Assembly (NCBI RefSeq): GCF_001028135.1
Contig: NZ_LDNM01000126.1
Span: 1 to 32,689, forward strand
DNA length: 32,689 nt
Source: Xenorhabdus griffiniae
GTDB taxonomy: Bacteria; Pseudomonadota; Gammaproteobacteria; Enterobacterales; Enterobacteriaceae
Reading direction: 5' to 3'
Positions 1 to 6,905 of the stretch are shown piece by piece; positions within the stretch are counted from its first letter, which is position 1, and each line of letters starts with the position of its first letter. Below the pieces are notes generated by a model. That model made no database searches and had not been told where the DNA came from. It was given only the letters and a program-made list of their open reading frames with translations. The position numbers and the translations under genes are program-made.

Positions 1-240
1 TAGAAGATCAGGTTGTTCATCTGTAAAATTAACAGACAGAAATAAACACATAATATAACTATAAATGGAAATGATATAAAATCAACGGAGATTTTATTTT
101 AAGGGATTAATATTTCACATTAATATTTAGATGAGAAATTAAAATAATCATCTCGATGAATATTATTGACAATAAACGAAGAAATTAAGTGATTATATCC
201 TAAAGTTATATATAAAAAACACGCAATTAAGGAGTAATTC
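1..240. other. AT-rich upstream region, no gene seen
   Basis: This is AT-rich sequence with stops in all frames on both strands apart from short chance frames. I see no gene, tRNA or repeat in it. It ends in a good ribosome-binding site, AAGGAG at about 228-233, ahead of the ATG at 241. It presumably carries the promoter for the 339-residue protein. Confidence 0.6.
166..196 (+). promoter_or_regulatory. Possible sigma-70 promoter for the 339-aa gene
   Basis: An exact TTGACA lies at 166-171 and a GATTAT hexamer at 191-196, giving a long 19-nt spacer. The -35 match is perfect, but the spacing and -10 are weak and the background is AT-rich, so this is only a candidate. Confidence 0.25.
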
Positions 241-1260
241 ATGGAAAGTTTAGATAGTATAACGCTCTCTCCGCCAACATTTCCGCAGGCACATGGAACC
301 GATACTATTAACATACACGATCTGAGTATAATGGGTACTGAATATATATTAATGGAAGTGCCAAGATATGATGATGCTAAGACTGGCGATGAAATAGAGG
401 GATATCTTTATTTAAGTGATGATAATAGCGTGGTTATAAAAAGTAGACCATACACTGTTGCACCAGATAAATTACATACATCCCCATATACATTACTATT
501 TACTGTGGATGAATTTTCTAAATTTGGCACCTATCAAGCTAAGTATAAAGTAATAAGTCATGGCAATGAACGTGAATCACCAACGGTAAACATTAAATTT
601 ATATCCTTTGATTCATCTAAATTATCTGACTATATTCCCAGTGTACCAGAAGCCACAGGTAAACAAGGAACCCTGCTGACAAAAGATGACTATTATCGGC
701 TAGATAAGTTGGAAGTCATTGTGCCGGTTTATGAGGGAATGGCTCCTGGACATGCTGTTAAGATCTTATGGAAAGGACGTCGTAGTGATATTACATATGA
801 ACCAGAAACTCAAATAGTAACTGAAGTCATACCGATGACATTCTATATTCCTCGTATGGAGTTTATTGACACTATTGGCGATACTGCTACGTTGTATTTT
901 TCAGTAACAAGAACATCTGGTAGTGATGCTGTTGAGTACTCAGGAGATTTACAGCTTGAAATTGAAGGGCAAGCACTTAATTTACCTGCACCTAACCTTG
1001 AATATAATGATGATTCTATTCAAGTTATAATACGTTATCCTGGTATGAGATCAAATCAAACAGTAAACATCCGGTTGGTAGGTCAGACAATGTGGCAAAC
1101 TAACTATCAAGTACTTGACAATATAGAACGGATAGCAATAGATATCCCTTCTGATTGGGTACAAGAAAATAGCGGAAAACTGGTTCTAATTGATTACGCT
1201 GTAGGTGATATATATGGAAACAGAGATAATTTCTCTCATATATTAAGACGAGTTTTATAA
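241..1260 (+). CDS. Protein of three tandem Ig-like beta-sandwich repeats
   Basis: I do not recognise a named family, but the 339-residue protein is built from three diverged copies of one domain, at about residues 37-122, 157-242 and 259-338. Each begins with a strand of the form V-x-V-P-x-Y or I-I-R-Y-P-G-M, then a D/G/N-rich turn and a short hydrophobic strand such as VKILWKG, and ends in strands such as ATLYFSV. The same unit appears once in each of the four paralogues at 6906-13507. There is no signal peptide (the N-terminus MESLDSITLS is polar), no membrane segment and no cysteine. The start is supported by AAGGAG seven bases upstream. A strong terminator follows, so the gene is its own transcription unit or the last gene of one. 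Low GC compared with the core genes suggests acquisition. It may be a surface or secreted adhesion-type protein, but export is unproven. Confidence 0.8.
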   Translation: MESLDSITLSPPTFPQAHGTDTINIHDLSIMGTEYILMEVPRYDDAKTGDEIEGYLYLSDDNSVVIKSRPYTVAPDKLHTSPYTLLFTVDEFSKFGTYQAKYKVISHGNERESPTVNIKFISFDSSKLSDYIPSVPEATGKQGTLLTKDDYYRLDKLEVIVPVYEGMAPGHAVKILWKGRRSDITYEPETQIVTEVIPMTFYIPRMEFIDTIGDTATLYFSVTRTSGSDAVEYSGDLQLEIEGQALNLPAPNLEYNDDSIQVIIRYPGMRSNQTVNIRLVGQTMWQTNYQVLDNIERIAIDIPSDWVQENSGKLVLIDYAVGDIYGNRDNFSHILRRVL

Positions 1261-1301
1261 TGTATTCATATAAAATATAAAGAATCATTTTGATCTCTAA
1301 C

Positions 1302-1331
1302 AAACCTCGTTTAAATTAACGAGGTTTTTTT
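1302..1331 (+). terminator. Rho-independent terminator after the 339-aa gene
   Basis: A perfect 10-bp stem, AAACCTCGTT (1302-1311) and AACGAGGTTT (1318-1327), encloses a 6-nt loop. The right arm runs straight into a T tract (1325-1331). It separates the upstream gene from the IS remnant and the adhesin. Confidence 0.9.
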
Positions 1332-1341
1332 CTTATTTCTA

Positions 1342-1676
1342 GGTCACATATTCAATCCGTTGATTGATTTAACTGTAGTATTCCCTTTTAATAAAAGGCC
1401 CGATGACTTTGTCATGCATCTCAGGGGATTTTGAGTAGCCGAGTGTTTTACGGTTCAATCGTTTAATCCTGTTACGAAGTGTCAGATTTTCACGTTCGAT
1501 ACGTTGCGTGAAATTTTTCCCGATGAGCTGAATGTTGGTGGCCAGCATCGGCTTTACCGTATTTTTTGACGAATTCGGTTTGTTGACAAAATCGACATTT
1601 TACTTCAACCGTCGCCATTTAATTCCTCCGGAAAAGGGGAATTATATACTAATATCAACGGGTTGAATACGTGACC
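1342..1676 (-). mobile_element. Internally deleted IS1-family element
   Basis: The 335-bp element is bounded by inverted repeats of 23 bp with two mismatches, at 1342-1364 and 1654-1676, both beginning GGTCAC(A/G)TATTCAA from the outside. Inside, on the minus strand, are the first residues of an InsA-like zinc-finger protein (MATVEVKCRFCQQTE) and the C-terminus of an InsB-like DDE transposase, with the middle of the transposase region missing. An intact IS1-type element would be roughly twice as long. No matching 8-9 bp target duplication is visible in the flanks, so the insertion is old or rearranged. It lies between the terminator of the upstream gene and the adhesin leader. Confidence 0.88.
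1369..1618 (-). pseudogene. insA/insB transposase remnant (IS1 family)
   Basis: Reading leftward from an ATG at 1618 with a strong CGGAGGAATTAA ribosome site, the InsA frame gives the two-cysteine start of the helper protein. It then shifts out of its family reading and stops after about 41 codons. In the next frame the InsB C-terminus is clear: FTQRIERENLTLRNRI, then KRLNRKTLGYSKSPEMHDKV, ending at a TAA at 1369-1371. The InsA frame is not joined in phase to InsB and most of the catalytic region is gone, so no active transposase can be made. The join lies near 1535-1549, in DNA that reads DAGHQ in the insA frame and MLATN in the insB frame. Confidence 0.85.
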
Positions 1677-1732
1677 CAAATAGTTAAAGATGATGTTTAA
1701 TGTTTAATCAAAACCATCGTTATTTCAAGTGA

Positions 1733-1782
1733 TTGCGTTATTAAAAATAGTTATCACATGATAACTATTTTTAATAACGCAA
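1733..1782. repeat. Perfect 24-bp inverted repeat ahead of the adhesin gene
   Basis: The arms 1733-1756 and 1759-1782 are exact reverse complements separated by only the two bases CA. In RNA this would be a very long hairpin; in DNA it is a palindromic site. Its core, TTATCA-CA-TGATAA followed by CTATTTTT, recurs at 6701-6722 upstream of another gene in the cassette. It covers the first possible ATG (1758) of the adhesin frame, which argues that translation starts downstream. Confidence 0.9.
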
Positions 1783-1895
1783 AAACAAAATATGCAACTA
1801 ATATCATATTAGAAGTGGGATTGAGTTATTTCATGGGTAAGTATGGGCATAACTATAAAGCTGAGTTAATATCAAAATTTATAAGGTGTTTGTAT

Positions 1896-4800
1896 ATGTT
1901 ATCATATATTGGTAAGGGCATTATCTTCTTCCTTTTTCTTTGTACATTAGTGATACCCTATACGATAACGAACTCCTTTGCAGATAATCATCTAAAATCT
2001 GAAAAAATATACACGCAAAAAGCAGATGACAAGGATAATATAAATGTTCAACTTAATGAATTAAGTAAAGAAAAATTGAATTTAAACATTCATAAAAAAA
2101 ATAGAGTTAAAAATAACGATCACTCCGCTGATTTTAATACTCCAAGTGTCATTGCTAAAAACATCCAGATGGCAGGCAATATCCTGTCATCTTCACCTTC
2201 AGAACTGGCAGAGCAAGCCAAATCCTACGCGATAGGGCAGTTTAATAACACGATATCTTCCAGCACACAAAAATGGTTATCACAGTTTGGTACTGTCAGA
2301 ATTAATTTTGGACTGGATAAAAAGGGAACGCTAAAAAACAATTCGTTCGATCTGTTACTGCCGTTTTATGATAATAAAGCGGATTGGTTGTTCTTTTCCC
2401 AATTGGGTTATCGCAACAAAGATAGCCGGGATACCCTGAATGTTGGGTTAGGCGGGCGTTATTTTTATCAGAACTGGATGTACGGCCTGAATACCTTTTA
2501 TGATTACGACCTGACAGGCAAAAATCAGCGTCTTGGGTTGGGTGGAGAAATTTGGGGCGATTACATTAAACTTTCCGCTAATACCTATTATCGTTTAACT
2601 GATTGGCAGAATTCACGGAATTTTGTCGGTTATTATGAACGTCCTGCCAACGGTTATGACGTTAATGGCGAGTTTTTCTTACCTGTATACCCCAATCTGG
2701 GAGCCAAACTGACCTATGAGCAGTATTTTGGCGATAACGTGACTTTATTCAATCGTGACATGAAACAGAAAAACCTTAACTTGGCTAAATTAGGGCTGAC
2801 TTACACGCCATTTCCGTTATTTACTTTGGGGGTAGATTATAAACAAGGGGGAAGTGGGCACAGCGAAACGCAGTTTTTGGCGAATTTTAACTATAAGCTG
2901 GGAGTTCCCTTGAGTGTGCAGTTATTGTCAGAAAATGTGGCGGCGGCGAGAAAATTAGCGGGTAGCCGTTATGACCTGGTAGAAAGAAATAATCATATTG
3001 TGCTTGAGCACCAGAAAAAGCCGATTGCCCAATTGTCGTTACCGGAAACGATTATCGGATACAGTCAGGAGCAGCACGAGATTACCGTCAAATTATCTTC
3101 TGATGCCTTTGTTAAGCAGATTCATTGGACAACGAACCCGGATTTTGAAAAAAACGGGGGAAAACTCTCTTCCCGCGTCGGTCACACCATAAAAATCACC
3201 CTGCCAACCTATTTATCCGGCGATAACCAAAATAACAATTATCCTATCTATACCCTGGCTGAATTGGACGATGATTTAAAATCAGCGCCGGTTGCGATGC
3301 GCGTGATTGTCAGGCCCTTTATGCTGAAAAAACAGGAAGGGGCTTACTTTACCCCCGCGGGGCCATTGCCTGCGACGGGGGATAAAAAAGATGGTTATAC
3401 GTTTAACCCTGTGATTACCTTTGATACCGTCAATGGCGCACCGATAAAAAATGCCACGATTAACCACGTTCAGTGGAAAACCGATCCTAAAACCGGGCCG
3501 GATACGGGGTTGCAATGGATTGACTGGGAAACATCGGACTCTGTGGCACTTGATGAAAATGGGCATTTCAAACGAAAACCGATCTTAGTGAGTACTCGGC
3601 CACATAAAGATGTCAAAGTGTACCTGCAACTGAATAGCCAGCCGCCACTGTTAGTGGGCGAGGTCAGCTTTGATGAAAATCCAGCCAGTTTCCACATCAA
3701 TAAAGTTGAGGTTTCACCGCCAGTACCGTTACAGATAGCTAATGGTTCCCAGACATACACCTACAGCGCTGTGGTATTAGATAGTGATAACAATCCGGTG
3801 ATAAACCAGAAAATCGCCAATGTGAATTGGAGTAAGGACAAGAACCAGAATGGGCTTATCTGGAATCCATCAAATGGTGAAGTCACAACGGATGGGGAAG
3901 GGAAATTAACGGCAACCCTGGCCAGTTCAGTGGAAATAAAAAATATCACGGTTTCGCTCGCTATTGGTAACCACAAACCTGTGGCAGCAGAAAAACCCGT
4001 CTCTTTTACTGCAGATACATCGAAATATCATATTGATAGCAGTATTGTGAGTGTAGACCAAACTGGCTCTTTGATTGCGAACGGCAAAAAGTCCTATACC
4101 TATACGGCTGTCATCATTGATAGCCAGGGGAATAAAGTGAAGAACCAAAAAATCACCAATGTGAAGTGGAGCATTATGCGCAATGGTCAGGATGAAAGTC
4201 ATAATAAGAATCTTATTTTTAATCATAGTGGGGATACAACGAACGGGGAGGGGCAATTAACGGCAACGTTAGCCAGTACAGTGGAAATCAAGGATGTCAC
4301 GGTTTCACTGTCCATTGAAGACCAACAGCCTGTTTCTGCACAACCTCCGGTAACCTTTACTGAGGATAGCCAATATTATAAGGTTAAAGGGGATATTTGG
4401 ATCAGTCCGTCAGGGACAGTCACGGCAGATAGTCACCAAAAATATACCTATATGGCGACAATCATAGGTATTGATGGTAACCCCATTGTCAAGAAAAACA
4501 TTTCGAATGCGACGTGGAAGATAGAGCATCCCGCCAACATGTCTGAACTCAAGCTGGATCAATCAGATAAGACAACCGATGACAAAGGACAATTAACGGC
4601 AACCTTAACCAGTACCAAGGCAGTCAATGGGGTGGTCGTTTCACTCACGGTGGGAAAACACCCTTCGATTCTGGCAAAGCAGGGAGTAGATTTTAAACCG
4701 GAACAGGTGTCAATAACACCGACACCACAAAGCCCAATATTGGTGGGTAAAAATTATACCCTGACCGTTAACGTCAAGGATGCGACGGGTAACAATGCGG

Positions 4801-6437
4801 AGCCTAATAAGCAAGTTCACTGGATCCTAAAAAACCCCAATCAGGCAGGGGTAACACTGAATCCAACAATCAGTACCACTCAGGGTGATGGGAGTGCTTC
4901 CACAACATTGACCAGTACGCAGGCTCAAACAGTGACGGTAGAGGCTGCTGCCGAAGGCGTTGAAACAGCGAAGTCAGTGGATGTGGAATTCAAATGGCCA
5001 ACCATTCAGAAACCCTCTGTTGCCGAAAAAACCAACACAGTTCCTGCGGATGGGCAACACGCTTATCACTATACTGCCCATGTAGTTGATATTGATGGCA
5101 CAACACCTTATACAGAGCAAGAGATTAAATTTAAGTGGCAGTTAAAATCACAGGCAGGTGGTGTTCCGCAAAATACCTGGCTATCAGAGACAGGGGAAGT
5201 GACTACTCAAGCTGATGGTACATTGAAAGTTCAACTGCTGAGCAGCGAGAAAAATCCGGTAGTAGCAGGTGCCATCGTGTGTCTTGTCGTTGTTGATGAA
5301 AAGTCTGTTGAGATCTCTGAAACAGAACAATGTGCTGAGCCTGTGGATTTTGAAGCGGAAAATTTAAAGATAGTCAGCCTTGATGTTGCGTTTGACCCTA
5401 GCCATCCCATAGAGGGGGGGAGTGGTGGATATTATACCTATACGGCGAAAGTGGTTAAGGCTGATGGTACAGCACTACCCAATGGATATCAGGTAGATGC
5501 TAAATGGATTCTGGATCCTGAACCTGAAACCTATAACGGTCAGGCTGAATGGAAAATTGAACCTGATAATATAGTCAAAAATGGTCAAATTACGGCTAAC
5601 CTAAGCAGTCAGGTGGGTATTGGTGATATTAATAATGGGAAAGTTACTGACGGCCTGACTGTAAAATTAGAAGTACCGGCAGGAAGGGGGAAAACGACGT
5701 CTAGTCCGGAAAATCAACAAGTTGCTTTTGATGTAGTATCGCAACCCGCGGGAGTTGCTGTCTATACCAAAGAAGTTGATAATGTAACAATTAAGAAGAG
5801 TAAAATATTTGAAGATCAACGCAGACCTAGTAATACATTTGGAAATATGTACGCACAATTGTATGACTTGTCGATAAAGAAAAAGATTCTGGATAAAGGA
5901 GGAGAAATAATTTCTACCGAAGGCTTTGGTGGTGGTATTAATAACGTTGGGCCTATAGATCTGACTACAGGAGAGATATCTCTGGGCACTATCAATAAGG
6001 TTAAGGTGGATACGTCTATAACGATTAAAAGAACCAATAAGGCTAAATATGCTTATAACTATTCTTTTTTTATTAAAAAATACATACAGCCTAGCACTAG
6101 GCACCCAGGAGTTATGAAACAGGATAGTGAGCAGGAGGAGATTTCATGTCAGGATCCAGATATACCAACTTTGCGTAATATTAATGAAATTGATATAGGT
6201 ATCAAAGGAACTGACAGTTACTCCTTGCAAAATGAATTTGCAGACAGCTATTCTTGGGGGCTTCTTGATGATGTTACATCACCACCTCCGGTGACTCCAA
6301 ACATCTTTGGGCGATATTCGAATAACAATCAGAACTATAGCGGAAATTTTATCTATAATACCAAAGAAAACAAACAGGTGATTGATAGTAATGATCTCCA
6401 GGGTTATGTGCTTTGTGTTGATAGTTATTTCCATTAA
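1896..6437 (+). CDS. Inverse autotransporter adhesin (invasin/intimin type)
   Basis: This is a type Ve secretion protein: an outer-membrane beta-barrel exports its own C-terminal passenger of stacked Ig-like domains for binding hosts or other cells. The frame is open from 1758, but I choose ATG 1896, which has AAGGTG seven bases upstream and yields a textbook signal peptide (MLSYIGKG, a hydrophobic run, then NSFA before DN). That gives 1513 residues. The barrel spans about 110-350, with typical strands such as VRINFGLDKKG, GRYFYQNWMYGLNTFYDYD and YERPANGYDVNGE. No LysM domain is seen, as in Yersinia invasin. After the linker SRYDLVERNNHIVL come two Ig-like modules and about six Big_1-like repeats (to about residue 1240). 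The last 250 or so residues form a unique tip with a Cys near each end (SCQDPD and YVLCVDSYFH), possibly a disulfide-closed lectin-like cap. The barrel and Ig region are richer in GC than the two ends. Confidence 0.9.
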   Translation: MLSYIGKGIIFFLFLCTLVIPYTITNSFADNHLKSEKIYTQKADDKDNINVQLNELSKEKLNLNIHKKNRVKNNDHSADFNTPSVIAKNIQMAGNILSSSPSELAEQAKSYAIGQFNNTISSSTQKWLSQFGTVRINFGLDKKGTLKNNSFDLLLPFYDNKADWLFFSQLGYRNKDSRDTLNVGLGGRYFYQNWMYGLNTFYDYDLTGKNQRLGLGGEIWGDYIKLSANTYYRLTDWQNSRNFVGYYERPANGYDVNGEFFLPVYPNLGAKLTYEQYFGDNVTLFNRDMKQKNLNLAKLGLTYTPFPLFTLGVDYKQGGSGHSETQFLANFNYKLGVPLSVQLLSENVAAARKLAGSRYDLVERNNHIVLEHQKKPIAQLSLPETIIGYSQEQHEITVKLSSDAFVKQIHWTTNPDFEKNGGKLSSRVGHTIKITLPTYLSGDNQNNNYPIYTLAELDDDLKSAPVAMRVIVRPFMLKKQEGAYFTPAGPLPATGDKKDGYTFNPVITFDTVNGAPIKNATINHVQWKTDPKTGPDTGLQWIDWETSDSVALDENGHFKRKPILVSTRPHKDVKVYLQLNSQPPLLVGEVSFDENPASFHINKVEVSPPVPLQIANGSQTYTYSAVVLDSDNNPVINQKIANVNWSKDKNQNGLIWNPSNGEVTTDGEGKLTATLASSVEIKNITVSLAIGNHKPVAAEKPVSFTADTSKYHIDSSIVSVDQTGSLIANGKKSYTYTAVIIDSQGNKVKNQKITNVKWSIMRNGQDESHNKNLIFNHSGDTTNGEGQLTATLASTVEIKDVTVSLSIEDQQPVSAQPPVTFTEDSQYYKVKGDIWISPSGTVTADSHQKYTYMATIIGIDGNPIVKKNISNATWKIEHPANMSELKLDQSDKTTDDKGQLTATLTSTKAVNGVVVSLTVGKHPSILAKQGVDFKPEQVSITPTPQSPILVGKNYTLTVNVKDATGNNAEPNKQVHWILKNPNQAGVTLNPTISTTQGDGSASTTLTSTQAQTVTVEAAAEGVETAKSVDVEFKWPTIQKPSVAEKTNTVPADGQHAYHYTAHVVDIDGTTPYTEQEIKFKWQLKSQAGGVPQNTWLSETGEVTTQADGTLKVQLLSSEKNPVVAGAIVCLVVVDEKSVEISETEQCAEPVDFEAENLKIVSLDVAFDPSHPIEGGSGGYYTYTAKVVKADGTALPNGYQVDAKWILDPEPETYNGQAEWKIEPDNIVKNGQITANLSSQVGIGDINNGKVTDGLTVKLEVPAGRGKTTSSPENQQVAFDVVSQPAGVAVYTKEVDNVTIKKSKIFEDQRRPSNTFGNMYAQLYDLSIKKKILDKGGEIISTEGFGGGINNVGPIDLTTGEISLGTINKVKVDTSITIKRTNKAKYAYNYSFFIKKYIQPSTRHPGVMKQDSEQEEISCQDPDIPTLRNINEIDIGIKGTDSYSLQNEFADSYSWGLLDDVTSPPPVTPNIFGRYSNNNQNYSGNFIYNTKENKQVIDSNDLQGYVLCVDSYFH
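3672..5380 (+). repeat. Tandem Big_1-like repeats in the adhesin passenger
   Basis: Repeat units of about 100-115 codons share the pattern TYTYxA(V/T)(V/I), then D-x-x-G-N, then NVxW, then a T(D/N)GEGxLTATLAS strand, then VSL. Conservation extends to DNA: ATTAACGGCAAC recurs near 3905, 4257 and 4592, followed by closely similar bases (for example CCAGTTCAGTGGAAAT and CCAGTACAGTGGAAAT). This suggests recent internal duplication, and the repeat number may vary among strains. Confidence 0.75.
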
Positions 6438-6905
6438 TAACGTAAAGATGTAGGGTTTTTTGTTATATTCTAAAAATATTTTCCATATTAATGCTGGGAT
6501 ATTTTCAGATAACAGTATCTTCGATGCCCTGTAAATATATGTGGCCGCAATGTGCAGTTGCTGCTCGGTTATCTTCTTTTTAATTGTCTTTTTTTGTTTT
6601 GCATTGTTTAAAATGTAATTCCTCTTTTTGTATTGGCATTAAATAATTCCATGAAGAAAAGAATTTTAATTTAAATATTTCCTTGGTCAATATAATTTGA
6701 TTATCAGCTGATAACTATTTTTCATTATCTAAATTTTGACTGATTGCTTAATCTGTTTGCGGTTATTATTCGCTTGTTAAGCATAAAACAATACGCTTAA
6801 TTAAAATTACTCAATTAAACTAATTTTAGTTGATATTGTCAGTTGTCTTAGTGTTTTGTTGAAATAATAACTCAATATAATAATTTTAATTAATGAGGTA
6901 TCAAA
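6438..6905. other. 468-bp AT-rich intergenic region with a shared palindrome
   Basis: No complete gene is seen. On the minus strand a frame of about 90 codons is open around 6440-6640 but has no credible start codon. The region contains T-rich tracts and the palindrome at 6701-6714 described separately. It ends in GAGG at 6895-6898 just before the ATG at 6906. It most likely holds the promoter of the four-gene paralogue cluster. Confidence 0.6.
6701..6722. promoter_or_regulatory. Candidate operator shared with the adhesin promoter region
   Basis: TTATCAGCTGATAA is a perfect 14-bp palindrome at 6701-6714, followed by CTATTTTT. The same layout, TTATCA-N2-TGATAA followed by CTATTTTT, occurs at 1751-1772 before the adhesin gene. 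Two identical compound sites in front of two genes of one cassette suggest a common DNA-binding regulator. The symmetry resembles sites of dimeric winged-helix regulators such as the MarR/SlyA family, which includes RovA, the activator of Yersinia inv. That identification is a guess. Confidence 0.55.

Noticed and set aside
1333-1685. Target-site duplication around the IS remnant
   Set aside because: The flanking 8-9 bases (TTATTTCTA and CAAATAGTT) do not match directly, so no duplication is claimed.
3282-4256. Antisense open frames of 71 to 109 codons under the adhesin gene
   Set aside because: They are shadows of the repeat-rich coding strand, with no ribosome sites, domains or codon signal.
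6440-6640. A minus-strand open frame reading KITEQQLHIAATYIYRAS
   Set aside because: It looks protein-like for about 40 residues but has no plausible start codon, overlaps the end of the adhesin gene and matches nothing I recognise. At most it is a decayed fragment.
6701-6714. TTATCAGCTGATAA as a Fur box
   Set aside because: The half-site orientation is wrong: Fur sites read GATAAT-N-ATTATC, whereas here TTATCA comes first. No iron-related gene is nearby.
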